Positions 1 to 9,947 of a stretch of 64,000 bases of DNA are shown in pieces (the first letter of the stretch is position 1; every line of letters begins with the position of its first letter). The notes beneath the pieces were generated by a model. It was not told the origin of the DNA and ran no database searches. It was given only the letters and a program-made list of their open reading frames with translations. A program made the position numbers and the translations under genes. The stretch comes from Tritrichomonas musculus (taxonomy: Eukaryota > Parabasalia > Tritrichomonadida > Tritrichomonadidae), in contig JAPFFF010000001.1 in assembly GCA_039105265.1 (NCBI GenBank), positions 7,812,001-7,876,000 of the forward strand. Reading direction: 5' to 3'.

Positions 1-1
1 T

Positions 2-3000
2 AAATTAAATAGAAAAGTAAATAGCGATAATAGTGATGAGCTAGATAAACCAAGTAAAAATAAAAGCAAAAACAGAAAAAGCACAAATTTGTCAGAAAGC
101 GACGACTCAGATAATAATAATAAGCAGACTTCAACTACAGACAGAAATAAGAATCGGCCAGATAAGCACAGAAAAAGTTTAAATATATCAGATAGTGATT
201 CAGATGACAAATATCAAAATAGAACCAGATCAAAAAGTGAAAACAGCAAGAGTAATAAGACAGGAAATGGAAGCAAATCAAAACTCAAAAATAAATCGGA
301 AAATACCGCAAACATGAATAAATCAAAGAAAAATGACTCAGATTATGATAATGATAATGATGTAAATCAAAGCAAAATGAAAAAGAAAAGCAATAATACC
401 GACAGAAATGCAAATGAAAGTGATGACAATGATTACATCAACAATAATTATAGATCTTATAGAGATAGAAAAGGTTCAGCAAATGATGGGAAGGGATCCA
501 AATCAAAGCATAAAAATGGTCAATATGGAAGTAGTGATGAGGAAGAAACGGGAAAATCAAATTCAAGAATGAACAGTAAAAATGACTCCAAATCAAAGCA
601 AATAAATGGTCAAAATAGAAGTAGCGATGAGGAAGAAATGGAAAAATCAAATTCAAGAATGAAAAGTAATAATGACTCCAAATCAAAGCAAAGAAATAAT
701 AAAGAAGGTAGAAGCAGAAGCCAGCCTTCAAAATCTTCATCAAAGCTCAAAGGCAGTCATGATGAAGGAACTGACAATGAAGATTCTGAAAATAAATTTA
801 AATTAAATTCAAAAGGAAACAAAAAAGACGATCATCAGTCAAAATCAAGAAGCAAAAGCAAACAAAGTAAAAGTGACAAGGAAGATGCAAATGAATCTAA
901 ATCAAAAAGAAATTCAAAATTAAAGCAAAAAAGCGGACAAAAAGAAGATGAAAGCGAAGATTATGATACTGACGAGCCTGGCTCAAAATCAGAAAGAAAT
1001 TTAAAAAATAAAAGCAAACAAGATGGAGTCAATGCTGATGATGAAGATCCGATTGCAAATTCAAAAAGAAAATCAAAAAGTAAAAGCATACAAAATGATG
1101 ACAAAGAGCCTAGCTCAAAACCAAAAAGGAAATCAAAGCATACAAGTAAACAGAATGATGACAATGATGATTACGACAACGATGAACTTAGTTCCAAATC
1201 TAAAAGGAAATCAAGACATAAAGGCAGACAAAGCGAAGACGATGAATATGATGAATATGATGGCGAACCTAGTGCAAGTTCCAAACGGAAATCAGAATCG
1301 AAACAGAAAAGATCAAAAAGCCAAGGTAACGATGATAACGCCTCCAAATTAAATTCTAAAAGTGTATCGAAATCCAGACAGAAAAGCAGACGAAACAAAA
1401 AAGATAATGACGATGATGATGAATATGACGAATCAGAGAATGAAAGAGACAGGAAGAGCAGCAAGAGCCAAAACAGAAAGAAAATGAAAGAAGAATATGA
1501 AATTGTCCTCAAAAAGCCAAGAAACAAGTCTCTCCAGGGCAAAGTCAACCACGCGAGCCTTGCTGACAACGACTGGCCGGCCGTTCCTTCTCGCGCGCTG
1601 AAGAAGAGGAAGCAGAGGCAGCTTTCTTTGTCGCTTGGCTCGAAGTCGCATTCGTGCTTCAAGAGGAACCCAAACAACATCGACCTGAAGCAGGCATCTG
1701 GGACGCCGACAATCAGCCACACTGCAGACGAGCTGAACGAGTACATCTCAATCGGCGACCCAATCAAGCTCCAGCACGCCGCGCTCAACAACAACGAGAA
1801 CGACAACGAAAATGACCAAAAAAATGACATCGAGGAGCTGATGGCGAGAATCAGAGACAACAGAAAGGAAAGCCAAGGCAAAAATGCAGCAAGGAACAGC
1901 AGCAGTAACAGCAGAGGCGGCGCGAATAATAACAACGGAGGATTGGGCACCAATAACAGCAGAGGCGGCAATAGCCACAACAGCGCAAATAATAACAACA
2001 CTAGAAGCAGCAACAACAACGGCAGTTTGAACACGAGTAATTCAGATGCTAGAAACAGATCCAGCAATAATGACAACAGTGGTTTACGTGACAGCAACAA
2101 CGACAATTTGAATGCGAGTGATTCAAACACTAGAAATAGATCCAACAACAATAATAGCAATTTGAGCACAAGCGATTCAAATTCTAGGAATAGATCTAAC
2201 AATAATAATGACAGTGGTTTACGTAACAGCAACAACAGTAATTTGAATGCGAGTGATTCAAACGCTAGAAATAGATCCAACAACAATAATAGCAATTTGA
2301 GCACAAGCGATTCGAATGCTAGGAATAGATCTAATAGCAATAATAATGACAGTAGTTTACGTAACAGCAACAGTAATTTGAATGCGAGTGATTCAAACGC
2401 TAGGAATAGCAGCAATTTGAGTGCTGGTGATCGGAATGCTAGAGCCAGAGCGAACAACGGCAGAATCAATGTTTACAAGGACGACGGCAGCAACTTCAGC
2501 AACAACGTCTCAAAGCTCCCTCTGCTCAACACAAACGAGCTCGTGCAAGGGAAGCCTCAGCAGCATGGTCAGAGCCAGTCGCGTCTCGGCAAGCTTCAGT
2601 CGCCCGCGCAGAAGGGCAGCCAAAAGAATCCAGTAAGCCCGACTTTTATCATGCAAGTTCCTTCTCCAAAGGTCAAGTCGCAAAGATATCCAAAGAGCCA
2701 AATGAGTTCAAACAATTTGACCATGTTTTCAAAAAGTTCGGAGGAATTACAACGTTCGTACACCGCCATTCTTGACCAAAACGTATATCCGACTGAAATT
2801 ACTGGCGATTTGTTCATTAATGAAGATATTAACAAGGCCGACCATTTAAAGCATCAAATTCTGGAGATGAACGAAGGCTTGAAACAAATTGAGGAGGAAA
2901 TAGATTTTCTTATCGAGAAGTATAAAATTTTGCTCAAAAAGACTGTTGGCATTCAAACTAAAGTATCGTCAAAAGATTTGACCTCAATTGATCGTCAACT

Positions 3001-3784
3001 TTTAATTTCAACAGACTTTTCTACTTACCACGAACAGATATCATCACTCGAATTACAACTTGTAAAACTTCAAAAAGCTTTGAAAAATCAAGAGGAATTT
3101 AATTTAGACCTAGATAAATCGGCTGTTAAACTTGAAGAAAAATTAATTCCAAAGCATCATGTAAGAGGTGGCACACAGTCATTGCTAGCGGCCCGCCGAC
3201 TAAGAATTCGATTCGAATTGGCATTAAAACATGCCAGAAAATTGCATGGTAATCTTGAAAAGCAAATATGGCAGGCCAAGTGTGATTGCGCTGAAATCAA
3301 GAATAAAGCAAAAGATCAAGAAGCAATCTGTGGTTCGTTAAGAGGAGCAATTCAAGGCCAATCAAAACGATCTATTGATGATTTTCAAAATGATATTGAT
3401 CAATTAAAAGTAGAAGAAAAATTAAACCAAGAGCAAATAACAATGCATCAAATTGAAATAAAATTGGTTGACAGCAGAATTACTAAAGCTCAATCGATTT
3501 TTTCTGTTGAAGTTCCTAAATTAGCAGACCAAATTGGAAAACAAAAAGAAAAACTAGATTCGTTAAAAAATAAATTTAATAATCCAAACCGTAGCTTCCA
3601 GATCACTTCTGAACAAGAACTAAGAGATATAGAAAAACTTTCTAATGAAGCTCAGAAAAAGCTTAATGTTTCTGAACAAAGGAAAATCATTATTTCTAAT
3701 AATGTTAAGCAATTAATGGAAGAATTAGAATCTTATAGATTAAGGGTACCTATGACTATTTTTTCTCATGATTTGATTGAATAA
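2..3784 (+). CDS. Long low-complexity / coiled-coil protein, 5' end outside window
   Basis: I do not recognise the family. The reading frame is open to the left edge with no upstream stop, so the real start lies outside; 1260 residues are visible. Roughly the first 480 residues are Ser/Lys/Asp/Asn-rich, with repeated blocks such as SKSKRKSK and DDNDDYDND. Residues 510-640 are more complex. About residues 640-840 are Asn/Ser-rich, with a 45-residue tandem repeat (NASDSNARNRSNNNN). From about residue 935 to the end the protein is a long coiled coil without recognisable domains. The stop at 3782-3784 is followed by AT-rich DNA. Base composition is uneven: 1530-1830 and 2460-2640 are strikingly GC-rich compared with the rest. 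A cytoskeletal or scaffold role is plausible from the coiled coil but is only inference. Confidence 0.85.
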   Translation, partial: KLNRKVNSDNSDELDKPSKNKSKNRKSTNLSESDDSDNNNKQTSTTDRNKNRPDKHRKSLNISDSDSDDKYQNRTRSKSENSKSNKTGNGSKSKLKNKSENTANMNKSKKNDSDYDNDNDVNQSKMKKKSNNTDRNANESDDNDYINNNYRSYRDRKGSANDGKGSKSKHKNGQYGSSDEEETGKSNSRMNSKNDSKSKQINGQNRSSDEEEMEKSNSRMKSNNDSKSKQRNNKEGRSRSQPSKSSSKLKGSHDEGTDNEDSENKFKLNSKGNKKDDHQSKSRSKSKQSKSDKEDANESKSKRNSKLKQKSGQKEDESEDYDTDEPGSKSERNLKNKSKQDGVNADDEDPIANSKRKSKSKSIQNDDKEPSSKPKRKSKHTSKQNDDNDDYDNDELSSKSKRKSRHKGRQSEDDEYDEYDGEPSASSKRKSESKQKRSKSQGNDDNASKLNSKSVSKSRQKSRRNKKDNDDDDEYDESENERDRKSSKSQNRKKMKEEYEIVLKKPRNKSLQGKVNHASLADNDWPAVPSRALKKRKQRQLSLSLGSKSHSCFKRNPNNIDLKQASGTPTISHTADELNEYISIGDPIKLQHAALNNNENDNENDQKNDIEELMARIRDNRKESQGKNAARNSSSNSRGGANNNNGGLGTNNSRGGNSHNSANNNNTRSSNNNGSLNTSNSDARNRSSNNDNSGLRDSNNDNLNASDSNTRNRSNNNNSNLSTSDSNSRNRSNNNNDSGLRNSNNSNLNASDSNARNRSNNNNSNLSTSDSNARNRSNSNNNDSSLRNSNSNLNASDSNARNSSNLSAGDRNARARANNGRINVYKDDGSNFSNNVSKLPLLNTNELVQGKPQQHGQSQSRLGKLQSPAQKGSQKNPVSPTFIMQVPSPKVKSQRYPKSQMSSNNLTMFSKSSEELQRSYTAILDQNVYPTEITGDLFINEDINKADHLKHQILEMNEGLKQIEEEIDFLIEKYKILLKKTVGIQTKVSSKDLTSIDRQLLISTDFSTYHEQISSLELQLVKLQKALKNQEEFNLDLDKSAVKLEEKLIPKHHVRGGTQSLLAARRLRIRFELALKHARKLHGNLEKQIWQAKCDCAEIKNKAKDQEAICGSLRGAIQGQSKRSIDDFQNDIDQLKVEEKLNQEQITMHQIEIKLVDSRITKAQSIFSVEVPKLADQIGKQKEKLDSLKNKFNNPNRSFQITSEQELRDIEKLSNEAQKKLNVSEQRKIIISNNVKQLMEELESYRLRVPMTIFSHDLIE
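2105..2407 (+). repeat. 135-bp in-frame tandem repeat (45 residues)
   Basis: The block beginning AATTTGAATGCGAGTGATTC occurs at 2105, 2240 and 2375, exactly 135 bp apart, and encodes a 45-residue Asn/Ser-rich unit. There are two full copies and a partial third. Shorter related units (NLSTSDSN) sit inside each period. The period is a multiple of three, so copy-number change would keep the frame. Confidence 0.85.
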
Positions 3785-4251
3785 AATTGTTTTTTATTTG
3801 ATATTTGAATTTGTTCTGATTTTAATTTCAATTTCCAACATTCATGCTTTATGGATTATACTTTGTGCTCGAATTGGTTCAATCTGTAATGCAATCTGTA
3901 ATCTTATTATTATTAAGCATAAACTTTTAAATATACAATTAGCAATACATTTTATTATAAGCAAGTTTAGCTTGATAGAAATGCTGCAGAACTTTTTAAT
4001 CTTATGATTTATTTTTCAGATAACATAAAAGTCATCCCCTCAATTATAAGCATTTATAATACAAAAAAGAAATTAATAATCTGTATAATTAGAATTTTTA
4101 AATGTACTATTAAGTTTCAACATATGTTATTTAAATTATTAAATTATTCATATTTTATATATATATTTACTTAATATTAATATATAATTAAAATATTCGC
4201 AATATATACAAATTACCATTATAATTACTCTTTCTTTTCTTCTTCTTCATT
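3785..4251. other. Convergent intergenic region
   Basis: About 470 bp of AT-rich DNA between two convergent gene ends. I see no credible coding sequence or RNA here. Confidence 0.7.
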
Positions 4252-5148
4252 TTATTGGTTAAGAAAATCTTCAGGGGTGAAAATTCCAATGTTTCCATTA
4301 TCTGAGGTATCTGCAACAGCAATTATCTTGGAATTAGAAGTAATTGATTGGATCTTTTCATTCTCAATTGATAAACAGTCAAGTGACTTTAATTTTAAGC
4401 AATCAAAGACCATTAGTGTGCCATCAGCTGCACCAGAAACAGTAAATGGTGTGTCAAAGCATTCGGCAAAGGAAACAACTTGAACAGCTCCTTCATGCTC
4501 AAACAGTGAATCAATAATTAATTTGCCATTAGAATATATGCATAAGCCTGTTTGGCGAGCAACAGCTGTATAATTTTCTTTGAAAAATGAAGATGATGAA
4601 TTTGAATATGTAGCAACACAATGGACAACGGATGGATTAAATTGTGCAGATTTAACTTCGGGAAATGGTTCGAATTTGTTACTTGTGAGGTCCCAAACGC
4701 CAACAGTTGTATCTAAATACCCAGCAACAAGATGCTTTGAATCTTGAAAAGCTAAAGAGCTGCAAACAGATGGCAATATTCCTGGAGCTTGTGATTTCCT
4801 AAGCATACGCTTATCACTTACTAAAATATCATGGCTATAAGTTGCAAATGCAAAAAGATCTCCATTTACAACAAAATCCGAGATTTCACTTGGAGACTTG
4901 AAAATTGATTTTGGTTTATGGTTTTCACGCAAATCATGGCAAAATATTTCTTCTTCAGTGGCAGCAAAAATTGTATGATCATCTACTGTTCTAATGATTA
5001 TGATTGAATCTGTATTATTATTATCATAAATTAACTTATTAGTTTCTACATCTTTTACAACTAATTTACCACTTTCACATCCTATGGCTAAAATTGATGG
5101 TTTGTTTGGGAAAGAAGAAACACAATATACAGGCTCACCTATTTCCAT
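4252..5148 (-). CDS. Small WD40-repeat protein, possibly WDR53-like
   Basis: A 298-residue protein built almost entirely of degenerate WD40 blades. Visible repeat elements include ILAIGCESGKLVVKDVET, LVAGYLDTTVGVWDL and VSGAADGTLMVFD, enough for one seven-bladed propeller. The stretch FNPSVVHCVATYS resembles the Asn-Pro-Pro-x-Val-His segment of WDR53-type proteins, which are small single-propeller proteins proposed as ubiquitin-ligase adaptors. The WDR53 assignment is tentative; the propeller is not. The ATG at 5148 is chosen because the propeller starts at once and a TCATTT initiator-like element lies about 37 nt upstream. The gene is convergent with the long coiled-coil gene, and its 5' side faces a tRNA gene 75 bp away. 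Confidence 0.85.
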   Translation of the reverse strand: MEIGEPVYCVSSFPNKPSILAIGCESGKLVVKDVETNKLIYDNNNTDSIIIIRTVDDHTIFAATEEEIFCHDLRENHKPKSIFKSPSEISDFVVNGDLFAFATYSHDILVSDKRMLRKSQAPGILPSVCSSLAFQDSKHLVAGYLDTTVGVWDLTSNKFEPFPEVKSAQFNPSVVHCVATYSNSSSSFFKENYTAVARQTGLCIYSNGKLIIDSLFEHEGAVQVVSFAECFDTPFTVSGAADGTLMVFDCLKLKSLDCLSIENEKIQSITSNSKIIAVADTSDNGNIGIFTPEDFLNQ

Positions 5149-5223
5149 TTTGGAAAATTAGACCAAAAATAGATTTTAAATGAATAAATGGTCATTTTTA
5201 AAATCTTTACTAAAAATAAAAAA

Positions 5224-5296
5224 TGCTTCTGGCGCGGATCGAACGCGCGACCTTCCGCTTACTAGGCGAACGCTATAGCCACTAAGCTACAGAAGC
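5224..5296 (-). tRNA. tRNA-Thr (anticodon AGT)
   Basis: Complete cloverleaf on the minus strand. The acceptor GCTTCTG pairs with CAGAAGC, with discriminator A. The D arm is GCTT/TAGC. The anticodon arm TTCGC-CTAGTAA-GCGGA carries anticodon AGT (Thr). The T arm GCGCG-TTCGATC-CGCGC is perfect. The A box (TAGCTTAGTGG) and B box (GTTCGATCC) are intact. A T-rich stretch for Pol III termination follows on the minus strand. There is no intron. Confidence 0.95.
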
Positions 5297-5598
5297 TTCA
5301 AATACTCAACAATGAAAAAATTATAAATATATAAAATGATATTGTTTTCTACAATTTTGATTTGGTTTTGATTATTTGATGTTTATAGTGGCGATTAATA
5401 ATGTCATACATAGAATTAAGATTGATAAGTATCATTCGGTACCAAAATGAACGAAATGATATCAAACCATAGAAAAGTTGAAATTGTATAGAATTATTAT
5501 TTCAAATTATAATTTCTATAGATTTATACAATTCGTATTTCACCGAAATAGAAAAAGTTTATATTATTGAAAAAAGATAAATCACTTTTTTTAAAATC
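5297..5598. other. Intergenic region upstream of the C2-like gene
   Basis: About 300 bp, AT-rich and without genes. It holds the likely promoter of the next gene: TCACTTTTTTTAAAATC at 5582-5598 places an initiator-like TCACTT directly before the ATG. Confidence 0.6.
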
Positions 5599-6744
5599 AT
5601 GAGTGATAAGCCTTCTCAATTAAACCAGAAAGTTGTATATGTACGTGTAACAAAGATGTATTTACCACAGTCAAATCCTAATGTTTCTCGTAATTTATTT
5701 CAGCAAATCCAGCCAGGTTATTCAGGCGTGATTTCTCCTCTAATTCCAATTCAAATGCTTGACATGTACTCATCAAGTGCTATTCTTGCTTTTCGTTTTT
5801 ATGATCAAAAAAAATCCAATATCACTTTTATTGTAACAGAGCTCACGCAAGTTGGTGAAAATGAAGTTTGTCGTTTATGTCTTCCATTATCATGGTTCCC
5901 GCATGGATATGTTGTTCATCATTATTTCCCTTTCATCACCAGAACACCTCAAAATGGAAAACCTTTCATTGAACTCGATGTTCACATAGCAGATGTCCAA
6001 ACAACGCCTTTTTCTGCTTATTATGGCACGCTTACTGTCATTCCAACTTGGATTCCGCCACCACAAATGACAGCTGGTGCAACAGTTCTTTTAACTACAC
6101 CAATAAAAATACAAAATTCGCCAATACCATATGAGCAAACAAATCAGAAATCTACAAATCAACAGAATCCGGCTCAACCAAAGCCTCATAATATATCTAC
6201 TAAAGAAAATAAGCAACATAAAAAGAAAGAAAAGCACAAAAACAAAAATAAAGATGATCAAACAAAGCTATTAAATAAAAATGATCATCAGAAAGAAACA
6301 TCTTCTGATGATGACATTGGTGAAGACAGTGAAATACAACTTGACGATCTTGATGATATTTTAAATGATGAATCTTTGAACCAAGTTCCTCCCCCAGTTT
6401 TAGATCCTTCGCAAATTACTACTGAAGAAGAGCAGGAATCAAAGAAAGCTATGACGCAACAACCCCAGCAGCCACAACAACAATTTCAACAGCAGCAACA
6501 ATCTCAGCGACCACAACAACAACTCCAGCAACCACAGCAACAATTTCAGCAACCACAACAGCACCAGCAGCCACAGCAACAATTTCAGCAACAACAACAA
6601 CAACTCCAACCACAGCAAAGAATACCGCCTAATAGTCAACATCAAAAAATTCGATATCCTCCTTTTCCACCTTTTCCAAATCAAGTTTCTACTAATCAGC
6701 AATCTCAACAGCAGCCACTTCAAAATAATGATGAAACAAAATAG
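5599..6744 (+). CDS. Predicted C2-like domain protein with Gln-rich tail
   Basis: A 381-residue protein. Residues 1-170 look like a beta-sandwich, with hydrophobic alternation and segments such as AILAFRFYDQ and PFIELDVHIADV, reminiscent of C2 domains; this is a fold-level guess. Residues 185-225 are Lys/Asn-rich and very basic. About 226-260 are acidic (SSDDDIGEDSEIQLDDLDD). Residues 283-345 are an almost pure Gln/Pro tract of the QQPQQQF type. The tract is CAA/CAG-rich and is prone to length change. The start is supported by the initiator-like TCACTT at 5582. A membrane or scaffold role would fit but is not shown. Confidence 0.8.
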   Translation: MSDKPSQLNQKVVYVRVTKMYLPQSNPNVSRNLFQQIQPGYSGVISPLIPIQMLDMYSSSAILAFRFYDQKKSNITFIVTELTQVGENEVCRLCLPLSWFPHGYVVHHYFPFITRTPQNGKPFIELDVHIADVQTTPFSAYYGTLTVIPTWIPPPQMTAGATVLLTTPIKIQNSPIPYEQTNQKSTNQQNPAQPKPHNISTKENKQHKKKEKHKNKNKDDQTKLLNKNDHQKETSSDDDIGEDSEIQLDDLDDILNDESLNQVPPPVLDPSQITTEEEQESKKAMTQQPQQPQQQFQQQQQSQRPQQQLQQPQQQFQQPQQHQQPQQQFQQQQQQLQPQQRIPPNSQHQKIRYPPFPPFPNQVSTNQQSQQQPLQNNDETK

Positions 6745-7180
6745 CAATAATTATGTTTCAAATTCAATCTAAAAAAATTGTAATGATTTTGTTTAATAAA
6801 TAGCTAATAATTTTGTTTGCAACTGTAATAATAATTTTGGCTATAGCCAAAATAAAAATTTTTTATCATATTTTGGGAATGCATTTACATTTATGTATTT
6901 TAAGTTTGGATAATTTACTAGTTGCCATATTGGATGTTGTTCGCAAAATACTTTTTTGAAGTAATGAAAACATATATATTTTTAAAAATTGAAACAATTT
7001 ATGATAATAATAATAATGAAATAGTGCATTTAATTATAAATTTATAATTGTAAATAGTTCGTTGTAAACCCATTCGTATAATGAGAAATCCTGAAAAATA
7101 ATTAGATGTCCATACCTAGCTTTTTCAATTATAAAACCAAATAGCCGCATAAATACTAAAATCTTCATTCAAAACAGTAA
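6745..7180. other. Intergenic region
   Basis: AT-rich spacer of about 440 bp between co-directional genes. An initiator-like TCATTC at 7165-7170 lies 10 nt before the next ATG. Nothing else is recognised. Confidence 0.6.
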
Positions 7181-8641
7181 ATGCTACAATATAAATCTCA
7201 AGAAAACGATGATTTTTCCACAAAAACGTTTATTAATGAAGAAAACGAAAGAACAGATGAATTGCAGAAGACAAAATCAGATATTGACGAAAGTTTGGTC
7301 AAATGTTTTACTAATATTTCAATTGCTTATAAATCTGGTAATACAATTCGGTTACTTAATTTATTATCGCATTTAAACAAATTTACATTAATGAATTATT
7401 TTGATCCATGCTCAGAATTTTTTTTAAATAGCATCCCTGATATATTAATGAATATCTCTTTTGATAAATCTAATAAGTTTCCATTGAAATGCAAAGTAAA
7501 AGCTTTATCAATAATAGAAAGTTTAACATTTGAAGAACAATATGGATTTTTTCATTTATTTTATAATTTAGGAATTATTAATTCAGCATGCTTTAATCTT
7601 TTTTCAGAAGATTTTGAACTCATATTATATTCAATTCGAATTTTAATAAATTATTTTGAAAATCAAAATAGTTATGCAGAAGAAATTACGAGGACTTGTT
7701 CTCTTTGCCGCTTTATCAGATATATTTTAAGAATTAATATCAAAGATGAAAATTTAGAAAGGAGAACCAAATACTATGCAGTTTTGTTTCTATGCAAGCT
7801 AAGTTTTATAAGCAAAGATAAATTCACCAATTGCTTTTATGTTTCAGTTGACTACTTACTTAATTATTCTTCTTTGTATCAGAAACGCTGCAATATTGAT
7901 AAATTTATTTTCTTGATTGTCATCAACTGTATGCAGTCAGATCACAAGCTTATTGAGCAATTCATTAATAATATTAATTTAGTTAATCTTATTATAGATA
8001 CTATTAACAATAATCATAATTTTACTCTTTTTCAATTAGCTATAATCATTTTAAATAAGTTTTACCAGAAACCTGATTTTATTATACAAGAATTAGACTT
8101 ATCAATTTTAGTATCATCTATCTCATCATACAATTATGATGATTTAAATCTTATCCATTTGTTGCATGTTATTAAAAAGCATCTGATGTTTTTTAAATAT
8201 ATATCATTTCTTTATGATCAAAAATTTATATCTGCGCTGTCTCAGTTGTTTGATATATCAAATTTTTCTATTAGAGCTCCTATAATCGAATTACTTTGCT
8301 TAATAATTGAGTATTCACCAAATGATTTTTTAAAATGTTTGGTTCATGAAAATATAATTCAAAAGATATTTGAAATGTATTTTTCTGAATATATTGATTT
8401 GAAAAATATTTTACTCAATTCGCTTGCAAGATTGCTTGATTCAGTAAGTTATCTTAATAATCAAGATCGCTCTTTTTTCTTATCACAGCTAAATGAAATA
8501 GATTTTTCAATTATTGAAGAAGAAGAAGATGATGAAAATCTCAATTTAATGATTAGAAACTTGAAAAAATTGTATGAAAATTGTATGAAGTTACAGAATG
8601 ACTCTTATTATTCACAGATAGATTTTAACAATGATTATTAA
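7181..8641 (+). CDS. Armadillo/HEAT-like helical repeat protein, unknown
   Basis: A 486-residue protein made of alternating amphipathic helices rich in Leu, Ile, Asn and Phe, typical of divergent ARM-like proteins common in trichomonads. No catalytic motif is seen. A short charged, probably disordered N-terminus (about 40 residues, many Asp/Glu/Lys) precedes the helical region, and an acidic patch EEEEDDEN lies near residue 450. The start is supported by TCATTC 10 nt upstream of the ATG. The gene ends against an A tract and is convergent with the next gene, 57 bp away. Function is unknown; protein-protein interaction is inferred from the fold. Confidence 0.8.
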   Translation: MLQYKSQENDDFSTKTFINEENERTDELQKTKSDIDESLVKCFTNISIAYKSGNTIRLLNLLSHLNKFTLMNYFDPCSEFFLNSIPDILMNISFDKSNKFPLKCKVKALSIIESLTFEEQYGFFHLFYNLGIINSACFNLFSEDFELILYSIRILINYFENQNSYAEEITRTCSLCRFIRYILRINIKDENLERRTKYYAVLFLCKLSFISKDKFTNCFYVSVDYLLNYSSLYQKRCNIDKFIFLIVINCMQSDHKLIEQFINNINLVNLIIDTINNNHNFTLFQLAIIILNKFYQKPDFIIQELDLSILVSSISSYNYDDLNLIHLLHVIKKHLMFFKYISFLYDQKFISALSQLFDISNFSIRAPIIELLCLIIEYSPNDFLKCLVHENIIQKIFEMYFSEYIDLKNILLNSLARLLDSVSYLNNQDRSFFLSQLNEIDFSIIEEEEDDENLNLMIRNLKKLYENCMKLQNDSYYSQIDFNNDY

Positions 8642-8643
8642 AA

Positions 8644-8675
<32 letters not shown>

Positions 8676-8680
8676 AAGAA
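8641..8680. repeat. A tract between convergent genes
   Basis: About 20 consecutive A followed by a GAAAA-type repeat, filling most of the 57-bp gap between two stop codons. It may serve as a shared 3'-end signal or be simple replication slippage. Confidence 0.7.
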
Positions 8681-8698
8681 CCAATTAATTTAATTTAT

Positions 8699-9472
8699 TT
8701 ATATAGCCCTAATTTGATTTGCTTCCCATTTTCCTATAAAGCTAAGTTCTTCATCTGAAAATTGGCGATTTTTCTTTTTATTTTTAGCTGAAATATGCTT
8801 GCATATTTGCTTTTTAATTGGAATTATAACTTCAATCTTTTTGTTTGATTCAAATAATTCATAAATGAAACCGCCAATATCTAGAAGTCTCTGATCAAGT
8901 AATGGGACACTTCTTTTTTCTCTTCGGGTAAGAGGCTTAAATTTGTCGTTTATGTAATTTGGGTAAAGTTCCTGCAAGTAATCTACTACTTGATTAAAGA
9001 TAATGATTTTGAAATCTTTTGATAATTTTTTAAAGTGGTTGTAAAAAACCACACTGTTTAAATAGCTGTTGAGATTATCAGAATTTTGAAAAGGGCTTTG
9101 CGGAAAGCATTTGCTATCCAAACCATTTGAAAATTCTGATAAGCTCTTATTCATTCTTGAATTATTTGATACACTTTTATCCAATTTCGGAGGAATTGGA
9201 GAAGTATATAACGCACATATTGTTTCTCCATTCAAATTTGATTGGCCTTCATGATAATTTAGCTCGCTTTCATCAGAAGGTTCAGATTCAACAGGTATTT
9301 CACAAGATTGGCTTGAGAAAGAATAAATATTTTCAACTGAATCCTTTTGAACAAATTGAGATGTGTCTGGATCGTCCCCATATGAAAGAAAAAGATTGTT
9401 CCGATCTTGTTCAACATCTCCTCCATCGAAGTTGAAGCAGGTTTGTAGAGGAATTAACTCTTGCTTCTTCAT
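8699..9472 (-). CDS. Unknown protein with C-terminal basic domain
   Basis: A 257-residue protein with no family I recognise. Residues 1-130 are polar, Ser/Asn/Asp-rich and probably disordered. From about residue 135 a compact part begins, with FKIIIFNQVVDYLQELYP and a basic stretch (LTRREKRSVP), ending in a Lys-rich segment SAKNKKKNRQ. The start is well supported: on the minus strand TCATTTTT (9473-9480) is immediately followed by the ATG, giving an extremely short 5' leader. The gene is convergent with the ARM-like gene. Confidence 0.75.
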   Translation of the reverse strand: MKKQELIPLQTCFNFDGGDVEQDRNNLFLSYGDDPDTSQFVQKDSVENIYSFSSQSCEIPVESEPSDESELNYHEGQSNLNGETICALYTSPIPPKLDKSVSNNSRMNKSLSEFSNGLDSKCFPQSPFQNSDNLNSYLNSVVFYNHFKKLSKDFKIIIFNQVVDYLQELYPNYINDKFKPLTRREKRSVPLLDQRLLDIGGFIYELFESNKKIEVIIPIKKQICKHISAKNKKKNRQFSDEELSFIGKWEANQIRAI

Positions 9473-9480
9473 AAAAATGA
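9473..9480 (-). promoter_or_regulatory. Initiator (Inr) directly before ATG
   Basis: TCATTTTT on the minus strand matches the trichomonad initiator TCA(+1)(C/T)(T/A) and abuts the ATG, implying a leader of only about 6 nt. Confidence 0.6.
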
Positions 9481-9947
9481 AGTAAAAATTCGGTTATAAT
9501 ATTATTCTCTTTGAAATTATTTTTTGAAAGAATTATTGTGCTATTAATTTTAAATAGCTCAATCAATTTTTTGAAATGGATTCGTTTTTTGATGAATTAA
9601 AATTTTAAAAATGTCAAATCAAATAGATTGCCAAGTTGATTTATTAAATCAATTATTTTGTGATATATATAAGCCCAAGCTCCTTTTCAAAGTATTAATG
9701 TATAATGATAAAAAGATCAGTCAATATATATATGAACATTCTTTAATCCAACCAAAATAATGATAAGAAAACCTATAATGATTTATGTTACTTGATAACA
9801 TTAAAAAATTATTGATATAGTTTTTATTAACTAGTTAATAATAATATATTTTCAACAAAATTAGCAAACAAATTCGTATTGAGCAATGAATATGGTTTGA
9901 TCATCCGATAAAATGTACAATAATAAGCATAGATATACAAATATTAT
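9481..9947. other. Intergenic region
   Basis: AT-rich spacer between two minus-strand genes. A short run after 9611 can be read as about 48 codons but has no support as a gene. Confidence 0.6.

Noticed and set aside
2105-2407. CRISPR-like array
   Set aside because: The 135-bp repeats are in frame inside a coding gene, have no spacers, and the genome is eukaryotic.
1171-2469. 432-codon open frame on the minus strand, Leu/Ser-rich
   Set aside because: It is the antisense of the Asn/Ser/Lys repeats of the long coiled-coil gene. Low-complexity codons such as AAT/AGC give Leu/Ser runs on the other strand, and there is no independent support.
6439-6747. Leu/Trp-rich membrane-like ORF on the minus strand
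   Set aside because: Antisense shadow of the CAA/CAG Gln tract; not a real membrane protein.
9611-9760. Short ORF (MSNQIDCQVDLL...) between two minus-strand genes
   Set aside because: About 48 codons, no motif, no initiator element; compatible with chance in open AT-rich DNA.
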